DNA from: Chloroflexota bacterium
Lineage (GTDB): Bacteria; Chloroflexota; Anaerolineae; JACRMK01
Direction of reading: 5' to 3'
Assembly (NCBI GenBank): GCA_016200765.1
Contig: JACQEC010000097.1
Span: 1 to 32,175 of the forward strand
Length of the DNA: 32,175 nt
This document shows positions 20,341 through 28,724 of the stretch, piece after piece; the stretch's first letter is position 1; each line of letters starts with the position of its first letter. Below the pieces are notes generated by a model, which saw only the letters and a list, made by a program, of their open reading frames with translations, was not told the origin of the DNA and ran no database searches. The translations under genes were made by a program, and so were the position numbers.

Positions 20341-20931
20341 TCAATCTACGTAGACTTTGGTGTGATAGCTGCCGCGCCCTTCGTTCTCGGCGATGCCCAT
20401 GAAGCGCAGGCTGGCGCCTTCGGTCGTGGCGGGCAGGAACAGCACACAGGGCACATGCGTGCGGCCTTTCATCTCGTCGAGCAGTTTCGAGACGCGGTAG
20501 ATATTCGGCGCCAGCGCGCCCGCGCGCCAGATAAACGCGAGGTCTTTATGCGGGTTCAGACTGCGCAACTGCTCCGCCAACAGCCCGGGCAGAGGGCGGA
20601 AATCGGGGTCCGACAGGTAGTCGTTGATCTGCTGTTGCGCCGCGTCGAAGCCTGCCTGCGCCTCCAGGCTGATGACGGCATCCAGCCCCTCGGATTCGTC
20701 GATCGCGCGCCACAACAGATCGGCCAGCGAGACGTAGACAATGCACCGGATGTGGTCGTTCTCCAGCCGCGTTTTGAGCAGGGCCACCTCGCCGCGCATC
20801 GCCCACTCTTCCGCCGGGGTGTAGCAGAAGGTGGCGAAGGGCAGGTCGTGGTACATGTAGTGCCCCAGCGGGTCGCGGCGCAAGTCGGCCTCAAGCCGCT
20901 TGATGCGTTCTTTTAACGAGGACATCGGCAT
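20341..20931 (-). CDS. brxB: BrxB (DUF1788-like)
   Basis: 196 aa; 'LKERIKRLEADL...HMYHDLPFATFCYTPAEEWAMRGEVALLKTRL'; 'PCVLFLPATTEGASLRFMGI...SYHTKVY'; position between brxA and pglX. Confidence 0.85.
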   Translation of the reverse strand: MPMSSLKERIKRLEADLRRDPLGHYMYHDLPFATFCYTPAEEWAMRGEVALLKTRLENDHIRCIVYVSLADLLWRAIDESEGLDAVISLEAQAGFDAAQQQINDYLSDPDFRPLPGLLAEQLRSLNPHKDLAFIWRAGALAPNIYRVSKLLDEMKGRTHVPCVLFLPATTEGASLRFMGIAENEGRGSYHTKVYVD

Positions 20932-21697
20932 ACTCCGCTAGGCTTGCGGCCGGAAACTCGAGCCGGATAACCGTACCGGCGGCCTGATACGACAGCAAAT
21001 CTGACTGATGCGCTTCGAGAAAAAACCGCTCGACCGCTTCGACGGGCAGAAAGAAGAGCTTCCATTCGTCGCTGTGCAGCACGCGCTCGCCTGACGACAG
21101 CTGGCGCCGTATGGCGAAGGCGATAAACGCAAAACTCTGGGTGGGCAAGTAGATCGGCGTGATTGATTTGTGCACGGCGCCCTGCAGGATGCCAAAATCG
21201 CGCAGGGTTGCCATAGCCCCTTGTGCAACGCGCCGCGCCGTTTCCTCGCTCCACGGCTCCGTTGTCTTACCTTCGGCGCTCCACTCATGAATGGCGCGCA
21301 CGACCTGCTCGACGCGCATCTCGGTGAAACCGGCCATACAGCGCGGGTAGAGCAAATCCGTGACGATCGCGCGCAGCAGGAGATCATTCTGCACAGAGTA
21401 GAAGTAGAGCAGAGGGTCCAGCCACGGTGGCGGCGCGTGCCCTTGCGACAGCGCAACCAGGGCCTGGCCGACATCCGGATCGTCGAAATAGCGTTGGCGG
21501 AAAATCCGCAGGATATCCCGCACGCGCGAGCGCGAAGTCTTGCCGAAGATATTGGACTGCTCCACGCGCTGTAGGTTGTCCGCAACGCTGGTAGACAGGT
21601 CCCATGCGGCCAGCAGCGTCTTCGTGTCGGCCAAGAGAGCGCTCGCCTTGATCAGCCGGCTGGTAAAACGAGGCTCGTCAGTTATAGATACCATCAC
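20891..21697 (-). CDS. brxA: BrxA (DUF1819-like)
   Basis: 268 aa; 'FTSRLIKASALLADTKTLLAAWD' N-terminus, BrxA/DUF1819-like; overlaps brxB start. Confidence 0.85.
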   Translation of the reverse strand: MMVSITDEPRFTSRLIKASALLADTKTLLAAWDLSTSVADNLQRVEQSNIFGKTSRSRVRDILRIFRQRYFDDPDVGQALVALSQGHAPPPWLDPLLYFYSVQNDLLLRAIVTDLLYPRCMAGFTEMRVEQVVRAIHEWSAEGKTTEPWSEETARRVAQGAMATLRDFGILQGAVHKSITPIYLPTQSFAFIAFAIRRQLSSGERVLHSDEWKLFFLPVEAVERFFLEAHQSDLLSYQAAGTVIRLEFPAASLAEYADVLVKRTHQAA

Positions 21698-21698
21698 A

Positions 21699-22232
21699 TC
21701 AGGATCGAATAAAAGGGAATACGGGCTCGACGGGCTTACCCGAGAGATAGGCCCACGCCAGCGCTTTTGCGATGTCTACGGCAGAGACGGGAAGACCTTG
21801 CGATGGCCATCGGATCGCCACCCTGCGGTTCGAGAGTTGTTCGATGGATGGCCGCCTGGCCGGTCTGTCACCCAGTAGCGATGACAAATGCAGTTGCAAC
21901 ACAGCCATAGACTCGATAGGCTGTGTCGGGATGGGGCAGTCCATTAAAGGCAGACGACTCAATTCGAGATTGGTCTCGCCGTCGGTATCGAGCCTGAACA
22001 GGTGTAAGGCCTCCGGATGGTCGGCAAAAGCCGCCTGATGCCTGGCTGCTGCTGTGGCCAGCCCCAGCTTGCGCGCGATCTCCTCCGGCGCCGATGGGAA
22101 GAGGCGCTCAAGGATGAAGGCTCCAGCGGCTGTCAGCGATTCGTCATCCCACCAGCCCAGACTATCCTTTTGAGCTGCGCGCGCGATCAGTAGCTGAAGT
22201 TGCAATATCAGTACAGCAGATGACCGGATCAT
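21699..22232 (-). CDS. brxE: BrxE-like protein
   Basis: 177 aa; 'LQLLIARAAQKDSLGWWDDESLTAAGAFILERLFPSAP...ALHLFRLDTDGE' matches the general BrxE pattern (GWW...LFP...HLFRL). First gene of the operon. Confidence 0.6.
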   Translation of the reverse strand: MIRSSAVLILQLQLLIARAAQKDSLGWWDDESLTAAGAFILERLFPSAPEEIARKLGLATAAARHQAAFADHPEALHLFRLDTDGETNLELSRLPLMDCPIPTQPIESMAVLQLHLSSLLGDRPARRPSIEQLSNRRVAIRWPSQGLPVSAVDIAKALAWAYLSGKPVEPVFPFIRS

Positions 22233-22243
22233 TCACCTTCTCT

Positions 22244-22249
22244 ATTATG
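22244..22249 (-). promoter_or_regulatory. Candidate -10 element of the BREX operon promoter
   Basis: Minus strand reads CATAATAGAGAAGGTGAATG: -10-like CATAAT, SD-like GAAGG, ATG of brxE-like gene. Confidence 0.3.
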
Positions 22250-22696
22250 ACTGGGACTTAAACCCGCTGGAGGGAGGAGCTCGACCTGGAGTTTGGCGGC
22301 CGTTCATAACGGTTCATCAGTTCAATGTTGAGATCATCGGAGTCCCATATGCCCATTATGAAAAACGACGACGGGATTCATCAAAGGTCGCCCGGTCGAA
22401 GTCTCCCCGACGCATGAGCGGCTCCTAATGAGCGCTAAATTCTCCTTTGCCCCTTGCAGGCTGCGCAAGACCGTGGCATCAACTGGCAATCACCCTGGCC
22501 GCCACCCCGCAAGAGTTGCTGCCAGTGGGACCTTTGCAATTGCCGAAATTATACCGTGACTGAAGAATGGGCGCAAGGCGCTAGGAGTTTAAGTCCGGAG
22601 TATATCTCAACAAACGAATTGACGCGGTGACAGAAAAAGGGCGGTGTGTCCTGCCAAAAGCCAACACGATGTTTGTGGCATAGTGAGCGGATACAA

Positions 22697-22765
22697 GAAC
22701 TCCAAACCTCGGTCTTTCAGACTCACGAATCGCTCCCGGCTGATGCAGATATCTCGATCATTCTT
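22697..22765 (-). pseudogene. Decayed RadC/JAB C-terminal fragment
   Basis: Short ORF reads 'DRDICISRERFVSLKDRGLEF', similar to the tail of the intact RadC-like ORF, 'DHLVIGKGQFVSLKERRLGF'. Confidence 0.45.
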
Positions 22766-23399
22766 CGGACCGATCACGGGCAGGAAGCGCTTTACACCAC
22801 CAGCGAGCATTACCCCCAATCTCCACATAACCTCGTTCACTCAAGAACTCGGTATAGCCCTGCTCAATGGTCGGCTCATAGGACGGCGTGTAGAGGGTTC
22901 GCCCCCGGAGATCGCCCTCCACGGCGCGCCAGAGCGCCGCCAGTCGTTCGCGCCAGCGCCCCTCGCGACCCTGTGCCTGCAAATAACACTCCCACAGCAC
23001 CGCGGCGTGCGGCCCCACCCAGGCTTGCGCCTGACCGAGCGGCTGCAGCTGCACCTGCAGGTCGTTCACGCCCAGCATGAGCCTCTGCGGGTTGTGGTGA
23101 TTCCAGACCATCAGTAGGCGCGGACTCGGCCAGGGCCGGAAGAACTTGTACAAGCGGTACTCGCCTAAGGACAGATTGACTTCGGGCGAGAGGCCCGCGA
23201 AGTGGTCGAAGCGGGGGCGCTCGCGCGCCGGTGGGAAGCGCGCCACATAGGTACGCTGGCGCTCATCGTCGAGCGTCTGCACCCACTGCCACTGGTCGGA
23301 GAAGCTCAATAGCACCTCGCCCGCCTGCGGGTAATCCTGGGCCACCACGTCGGCTAGCTTGGGTCTGTTTACAGTGGGTTCTCGCTCGTTTGCTCGCAT
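22758..23399 (-). CDS. Hypothetical protein
   Basis: Open frame; likely start MRANEREPTVNRPKLADVV at 23399, immediately after the stop of the 115-aa ORF (operonic). Confidence 0.6.
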   Translation of the reverse strand: MRANEREPTVNRPKLADVVAQDYPQAGEVLLSFSDQWQWVQTLDDERQRTYVARFPPARERPRFDHFAGLSPEVNLSLGEYRLYKFFRPWPSPRLLMVWNHHNPQRLMLGVNDLQVQLQPLGQAQAWVGPHAAVLWECYLQAQGREGRWRERLAALWRAVEGDLRGRTLYTPSYEPTIEQGYTEFLSERGYVEIGGNARWWCKALPARDRSEE

Positions 23400-23401
23400 A
23401 C

Positions 23402-23749
23402 TCAGGTTGGGCGCTGGCCCGGCAGCCCGATGCGATACGTGCTGAAGTGACCTTCGTCCTTGAACAACACCGTCACAAACTCCCAATGCGGGTCGTAGGC
23501 GCTCACCATGCGCCGCGCATCCGGCACCGGCAGCCGCTCCAGCTCCGTCTGCGGCAGGTAGGCCATCGGGTGCCCCGCTCCATCAAAGGTGGCCGTGGTG
23601 TCGACCGTGAGCGCCCCGCGCCCGCACTGGGCATAACCGCGCTGGGCGATTGGCCAAAAGAGGAACAGGTTCTGGCCGATCCAGGCCAGGTCACCAGCGC
23701 GCTCGCGGCGCGCCCATTCGGGGATGACGGCTTGTTCGGGGCTGTGCAT
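23402..23749 (-). CDS. Hypothetical protein (115 aa)
   Basis: ORF preceded 8 nt upstream by a TATACT -10 element; adjacent downstream ORF. Confidence 0.6.
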   Translation of the reverse strand: MHSPEQAVIPEWARRERAGDLAWIGQNLFLFWPIAQRGYAQCGRGALTVDTTATFDGAGHPMAYLPQTELERLPVPDARRMVSAYDPHWEFVTVLFKDEGHFSTYRIGLPGQRPT

Positions 23750-23757
23750 ATCCCGTC

Positions 23758-23763
23758 AGTATA
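23758..23763 (-). promoter_or_regulatory. Extended -10 promoter, likely leaderless transcript
   Basis: Minus strand: TTCCCT-17 nt-TATACT-8 nt-ATG, with CGCTTGCTATACT context. Confidence 0.5.
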
Positions 23764-23804
23764 GCAAGCGGACGATCGTGAGGGAAGCCCCCAAAAGCAT
23801 GAGG

Positions 23805-24353
23805 TCAGGGACTGAAGCCTAGTCGGCGTTCCTTCAGGCTGACGAACTGGCCCTTGCCGATCACCAGATGGTCGAGCACGTCAATATCCAGCAGCTTCCC
23901 GGCGGCGATGAGCTGCTCGGTCATGTGCACGTCTTCTGGTGATGGGTTCGGGTCGCCCGAGGGGTGGTTGTGCACCACGATCAGGCTGGCCGCGTTGTCC
24001 ATGACCGCGGGCCGGAAGACCTCGACCATACGCATCGTGATCGTGTTCAGCGAGCCCTGGTAGATCATCGTCGTGGAGAGCACCCGCCCGCGCGTGTTCA
24101 AACTGATCGCGCGTAGCTGCTCGTGCGGGAGATCCTCCATCTCCAAGCGCAAGAAGTTATAGGCGTCGAGCGGGTGGCGGATCAGCGTCGCCTCGGCGAG
24201 CGATTGGCCGGTGCGCGTCTCGTAAATGCGTGAGGCTTCGGCCAGGAAGCGGCGCAACAGGTGCAACATGGCCGCGTCGTCGGGCTTCAAGAAAGTGAGC
24301 TGTTGTTCGGGCACGCGTCGTCCGCCGGTAGGACGCAGTCGTTCGGGTGGCAT
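23805..24353 (-). CDS. radC: RadC-like JAB/MPN domain protein
   Basis: 'SLIVVHNHPSGDPNPSPEDVHMTEQLIAAGKLLDIDVLDHLVIGKGQFVSLKER': RadC HxHPSGDPxPSxxD signature. Confidence 0.92.
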   Translation of the reverse strand: MPPERLRPTGGRRVPEQQLTFLKPDDAAMLHLLRRFLAEASRIYETRTGQSLAEATLIRHPLDAYNFLRLEMEDLPHEQLRAISLNTRGRVLSTTMIYQGSLNTITMRMVEVFRPAVMDNAASLIVVHNHPSGDPNPSPEDVHMTEQLIAAGKLLDIDVLDHLVIGKGQFVSLKERRLGFSP

Positions 24354-24362
24354 CGTCCCCCG

Positions 24363-24368
24363 AGTATA
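24363..24368 (-). promoter_or_regulatory. Extended -10 promoter, likely leaderless transcript
   Basis: Minus strand: TTCCCT-17 nt-TATACT-9 nt-ATG, same CGCTTGCTATACT context as at 23758. Confidence 0.5.
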
Positions 24369-24423
24369 GCAAGCGCCCCACTCAAAGGGAATAGGGCAAC
24401 CCCGGCCCGGGCCGCGCGAGGGC

Positions 24424-25911
24424 TCAAGCCTGGAAGATCACACCGCCCTGCCGAGCCATCGCGCCGCCCGGCAGCGGCTCGTAATACGTCGTCGGCGCGG
24501 GCGGCGCCGGGGCGGGCGGCTGCGGGCGCGCCCCGCGTCCTGTGACAGACCATCCAGACGGGCGGCTCAGCGCCGTGCACAACGCCTCCAACGCTTCGTC
24601 GGAGAGGTGGCGCGGCGGCAGCGGGATCGTCTGGAGCCGGATCGCGTGCCGACGACGCGGTGTTTTGACCCAGCCGCTGCGCGGCGGCAGGTTCTGCAAC
24701 CTCTGGATCGCCCGCTCCCACTCCTCCGGCAGCGAGTAGTACACCGGATGCGAGAGGGGTTGATGGGTCTCGCTCTGCACCTCGTGCTTGATTCGCTCAC
24801 CGCCCACACTGAACAGCTGCTTGGCCAAGCGCTCGGCGTCGGGCCGGTCCACCGCGAACACCAGCTGCGTGCCGATGTTGCCCAGCGCGGCGCGCAGGGG
24901 CTCGCTGGCCAATTGCCCCAGCGTCTGATGCGCCAGCGTCAGGTGCAGCCCGAACTTGCGACTCTCGGAGAGGATGCGCGCCAGCGAGGTGGTCGAACCC
25001 TCGTTGGCGCAGAAGTCCTGAAACTCATCCAGATAGAAATAGAACGGGCGGCGGGCCTGGGCCGGGGTGTCCGCGCGCGACAGAGCCGCCTGCTCCAGAA
25101 AGGTAACCATCAGGCTGCCCAACAGGCGGCGCGTCTCGCTGTCACAGCGGCCCAGGTTGATGAGCAAGATGCGGCCGTCATCCATGATGCGCCGGAAATC
25201 CAGCTGGTTCTCGCGCTGACCCAAACTCCGCCGCAGGCTGGGGTTAAGCGCCAGTGCGCTGACCTTGTTGAGCAGGCTTTCGAGGATCAGCGGTTCTTCG
25301 CGCCCCCAGCGATCCAAGCGGTCGTGGAAGACCGAGACCAGTTCGGGGTCGTCCACCTGCGCCAAGAGCGCCTCGCGGAACGGCTTATCCGTCAAGAGGC
25401 GCGGCAGTTCGACCAGCGTCTGGCGATTGGCGATCAGCACCAGGAGCGAGGCCAAGAGGATGTTCGTGAAGCGCGGCGCCTCGCGCAAACTCTCGGGCCA
25501 GGTGCGGCGGAAGGCCTCGATCACGTTGATCGCCGTCGTGTAGGGGGCTTCGCTGCTTGCCAAGACGTTAAAGGGGATCAGGCCGTCGCGGCGTGCGGGG
25601 TCGAGGTAGATCACGCGCCGGCGCTGGGCGGGATCGTTGAAGAATCCCGCCTGCGCCAGTTGGGCCATGAGGTCATGCACCAGATCCGTGTGCGGGTCGA
25701 GCACCCCGCAGCCGCGCCCGGCGGTGATGTCCTGAAAGAGGCCGTGCTGTAAGAACTTCGACTTGCCCTGTCCGGTCAGGCCGATCACGTACAGGTGGGT
25801 GGTGCGCTCAGCAGCGCTCAGGCGCACACGGGCAGAGAAAGGGAAGCGCCCTGAGCGGCCCAAGCACAACTCAGGGGGACGACGGAAGCGGCGGGGCAGC
25901 GATAGGTGCAT
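24424..25911 (-). CDS. TraD/TrwB/HerA-like conjugation coupling ATPase (copy 1)
   Basis: Walker A 'VIGLTGQGKSKFLQHGLFQDI', 'GRGCGVLDPHTDLVHDLM', 'PFYFYLDEFQDFCANEGSTTSLARILSESRKFGLHLTLAHQTLGQL'. Likely ATG at 25911 (MHLSLPRRF). Confidence 0.85.
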   Translation of the reverse strand: MHLSLPRRFRRPPELCLGRSGRFPFSARVRLSAAERTTHLYVIGLTGQGKSKFLQHGLFQDITAGRGCGVLDPHTDLVHDLMAQLAQAGFFNDPAQRRRVIYLDPARRDGLIPFNVLASSEAPYTTAINVIEAFRRTWPESLREAPRFTNILLASLLVLIANRQTLVELPRLLTDKPFREALLAQVDDPELVSVFHDRLDRWGREEPLILESLLNKVSALALNPSLRRSLGQRENQLDFRRIMDDGRILLINLGRCDSETRRLLGSLMVTFLEQAALSRADTPAQARRPFYFYLDEFQDFCANEGSTTSLARILSESRKFGLHLTLAHQTLGQLASEPLRAALGNIGTQLVFAVDRPDAERLAKQLFSVGGERIKHEVQSETHQPLSHPVYYSLPEEWERAIQRLQNLPPRSGWVKTPRRRHAIRLQTIPLPPRHLSDEALEALCTALSRPSGWSVTGRGARPQPPAPAPPAPTTYYEPLPGGAMARQGGVIFQA

Positions 25912-26137
25912 GCTTCGATTGTAACGCAAGCCGCGCCCGCCGCAGTTTGCCGCGCGCGCGCCAGATCAAGAGCGCTGCCAGCGCCTCCTGCTCGCTCTGC
26001 GTCAGCGCGCGAAAGACGCGATAACTACGCCGCAGCTGGGGATCGTTGACCAGCGCGTCGCGTAGCAAGCGCCGCGCTAACCGGATGGCGGTCTCGACGC
26101 TGTTGATGGGCATGGCAGTTGGTGGGCCTGTGATCAT
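25871..26137 (-). CDS. Small hypothetical protein (88 aa)
   Basis: ORF with well-formed promoter directly upstream; overlaps the start of the coupling ATPase. Confidence 0.6.
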   Translation of the reverse strand: MITGPPTAMPINSVETAIRLARRLLRDALVNDPQLRRSYRVFRALTQSEQEALAALLIWRARGKLRRARLALQSKHAPIAAPPLPSSP

Positions 26138-26144
26138 AGTCTCT

Positions 26145-26173
26145 GTTATACCGCAGTGCGAGTCGAATGTCAG
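26145..26173 (-). promoter_or_regulatory. Sigma70-type promoter of the 88-aa ORF
   Basis: Minus strand: CTGACA (26168-26173)-17 nt-TATAAC (26145-26150)-7 nt-ATG. Confidence 0.6.
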
Positions 26174-26243
26174 CCCGGGTGCATTTCAGATTGGGGGCAG
26201 AGCTCGGGCATAATAGGGAGCATCCTACAGACAGGAGTGGCCC

Positions 26244-26627
26244 GTGAAACGTCAACGCGCAGAACGCAAAGCCGAGTTGCTGCAGAGCGCCGAACGACTG
26301 ATTGATGAATTGTTGGATTGGGACGAGCAAACGCCGGCACCGAACTTGACGCAGATCGAAGACGTCGTGTTGCGCTTGCGCAAACGGCTGGGGGAGCAGT
26401 GGGCGCTGGCCGTGCTTGAGCAGCAAGAGGCGCAGCGACCGGCGGCGAGACCGCGCTGTGCGCAGTGCCAGGGCGAGATGCATTACAAGGATAGGAAGGC
26501 CAATACGGTCGAGAGCCGGGTGGGGGCGTTGCGGATGGAACGAGGCTATTACTACTGCCCGACCTGTCGCACAGGTCTTTTCCCCCCTCGACCAACAACT
26601 GCAGCTGTGGGACAAGCCTTGGAGTGA
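26244..26627 (+). CDS. Transposase, N-terminal part (frame 1), zinc-ribbon '[12 protein letters not shown]...[13 protein letters not shown]'
   Basis: ORF within the IS; runs into frameshift site TTTTCCCCCC at 26578-26587. Confidence 0.8.
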   Translation: MKRQRAERKAELLQSAERLIDELLDWDEQTPAPNLTQIEDVVLRLRKRLGEQWALAVLEQQEAQRPAARPRCAQCQGEMHYKDRKANTVESRVGALRMERGYYYCPTCRTGLFPPRPTTAAVGQALE

Positions 26628-27606
26628 ACAGATTGCCAAGCAAGCGCTCTGGTTGAGCGGGCTGGTGGAGTTTGCGCAGGCGGAGCAGATTCTCAACCAG
26701 GTCGGACAAGTCGCGATATCCGACAGCAGCATTTGGCGCTGCACCGACAAGTGGGGCACCCGTTGCCAAGCGCTGGAAGCCGCCCAACGGGCCACGGCGA
26801 CCGCCTTGCCGCCGCGCAGCGAAATTGTGCCCGGCGAAGTCCGCCAGTCCACCGATCGGGGTGTGGCAATGGACGGGGCGATGGTGCATGTGCGGGCAGA
26901 GGGCTGGAAAGAACTGAAAACCGGCTGTGTCTTTGAGATTGAACGGCGCCCAGCGCCCGACCCCGCCAGCGCCGCAACGGTGGAGTTGGCGCATGCGGTG
27001 CAGAACAGTTATGTCGCGCATCTGGGCGGCCCGGAGCTGTTCGCTCAACAACTCTGGGCGGAGGCGCAGCGGCGCGAGTGGACGCGCGCGCACGCCACGA
27101 TTGCGCTCGGCGCTGGGGCCGCCTGGGTCTGGCATGCGGTCGCTGAACACTTCTACGATAGTCGCCAAGCGGTGGATTGGTATCATGCCCTGCAACACTT
27201 GGCAAGCGCGGCCAGTCTCGTCAAAGGCGAAGGCCAAGCCGCAGCGCAAGACTGGCTCAAGCAGCAAGAAAGCGCCTTGTTTCAAGGGCAGGCGGCTGTG
27301 ATCGCGCAGCAGTTGCCAGCGGCGGCGCAGGAACAGCCGTCGCGGGCCGATGAGTTGCAGCGCGAAGCTGGCTACTTTGGCGAGCACCAGCAACGCATGC
27401 AATCCCAGCAGCTACGGGCCGACGGCTTCCCGATTGGCAGCGGCATGGTGGAGAGCGCCTGCAAACAGTTCCGCAAACGCTTCACCGGCTCGGGCATGCG
27501 TTGGAGCCGTGCGGGCCTCGAACGCTTACTGCCGGTGCGCGCGGCCATCATGAGTCACCGCTTCGATGCCCTCTGGAAAGCCGCCTATCGCTCGCCCCCA
27601 ATCTGA
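26583..27606 (+). CDS. Transposase, C-terminal part in shifted frame (ORF open from 26416)
   Basis: '[38 protein letters not shown]' continues the ORF1 protein after a +1 shift; ends within the right terminal repeat. Confidence 0.8.
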
Positions 27607-27648
27607 AATGCACCCGTCAGCCCCAAGTCATCCGTAGGGCGCGGTAGC

Positions 27649-28569
27649 TCACTCGGCAGGTTGGCCGCGCACAGGGTGCAGCGCGTCTGCGCGCGCTGGC
27701 GCGACAAAGACGGATTGCCCATCCCAACCGGCGTCCGTCTCGGCGGGTTGCTCAACGCGACGGATGATGGACGCCGCGGTGCGGCGCACCGTCTCCAGTT
27801 CGGCCACCAACGCTTTGGGCGTCGTACCCCAGTGGTGTAGGTAGGCCGCACTGTAGGGGTTCGCGACCCCGAAGTGGTACGCCACCACGAAGGCCACCGC
27901 CTCGGCGTGACACTCGCGCACCGGATGGCTGATCTCATTCCGCGCAGCGCCCCAGTGCAGCAGCTCGTGGGTGTACTCGTGCAGCAGCGTCAAGAGCGCG
28001 TTGCGGCTGTCTAGGCCCTCGCGCAGCGCGATCCGCCCGCCCGCGCTGGTGCCCTGCGCCCGCGCCAGCCGCTCATCGCTGACCGTGATCCCCTCGGCGC
28101 GCACCACCGCCAGCAATCGCTGGTAGAGCGCGGGCTGGTCATCGGCCAGCGGCGTGAAGAAGCGCGGCAACGGTTTCTCGGCGAGGTTGGCGAGCTGTGA
28201 GGCATCGAAGACCGAGGCGAGCTTGAACGCGATCGCCTCCTCTTCTGCGCCCGTCTCTGCATTCGCGCGTTTGTACGGTTGCGGCGCGAGGATGCGGATA
28301 CCCTTCTCGCCCCGGCGCACCGGGTAGCCCAGCTTCTGCCAGGTGCGATAGCCCGCCACCTGCGTGGCCTCTGGGCACTGCTCGAGGATGAGCAGTTGGT
28401 TGTAGGCTGAATAGAGGTGGAAGCGTGAGACGAAGGTCAGATACTGCTCAAGCCGTTCAAACTGCCCGGCCTGCAGCTCGGTCAACAGTCGCGCGATGCC
28501 CTGGTCGAGCAGCCGGTGCGGGTCGAGCGGCTGAACATCGCTGGGTGTGGGTGCTTCGCGTTCCTGCAT
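27649..28569 (-). CDS. ArdC-like antirestriction protein / ImmA-IrrE-type metallopeptidase
   Basis: N-terminal 'FHLYSAYNQLLILEQCPEATQVAGYRTWQKLGYPVRRGEKGIRILAPQPYK' (ArdC N-terminal type); C-terminal HExxH 'LLHEYTHELLHWG'. Confidence 0.85.
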   Translation of the reverse strand: MQEREAPTPSDVQPLDPHRLLDQGIARLLTELQAGQFERLEQYLTFVSRFHLYSAYNQLLILEQCPEATQVAGYRTWQKLGYPVRRGEKGIRILAPQPYKRANAETGAEEEAIAFKLASVFDASQLANLAEKPLPRFFTPLADDQPALYQRLLAVVRAEGITVSDERLARAQGTSAGGRIALREGLDSRNALLTLLHEYTHELLHWGAARNEISHPVRECHAEAVAFVVAYHFGVANPYSAAYLHHWGTTPKALVAELETVRRTAASIIRRVEQPAETDAGWDGQSVFVAPARADALHPVRGQPAE

Positions 28570-28590
28570 ACGAGCAAGTGATCTGGTCGC

Positions 28591-28596
28591 AGTATA
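28591..28596 (-). promoter_or_regulatory. Extended -10 promoter of the ArdC-like gene
   Basis: Minus strand CCTGCTATACT, 21 nt from the ATG at 28569; same TGCTATACT core as two other promoters in the window. Confidence 0.45.
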
Positions 28597-28724
28597 GCAG
28601 GCGCGTCTACCGCTTGGCTAGGGGGCAGGTTATGTGTGCTCCATGTGATCTCGATGCCCACTCTAACGGCGACCCGCCGTTTGATGCGTACTACACGGGC
28701 TCACAGAGGGATTCTGGCAAGCGG

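Larger units (their letters stand above)
26177..27615 (+). mobile_element. Complete IS element, ISKra4-like
   Basis: Perfect 22-bp terminal inverted repeats GGGTGCATTTCAGATTGGGGGC (26177-26198) / GCCCCCAATCTGAAATGCACCC (27594-27615); flanked by identical 8-bp GTCAGCCC at 26169-26176 and 27616-27623; zinc-ribbon plus DDE-type transposase. Confidence 0.93.

Noticed and set aside
19819-20916. 365-aa plus-strand ORF over pglX/brxB
   Set aside because: Spans two well-supported minus-strand genes and has no domain signal; shadow ORF.
24607-25752. 381-aa plus-strand ORF opposite the coupling ATPase
   Set aside because: Antisense to conserved Walker-motif coding sequence; composition typical of a GC-rich shadow frame.
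26170-27402. 410-aa minus-strand ORF across the IS
   Set aside because: Antisense to the transposase; begins and ends without regard to IS boundaries and shows no family motif.
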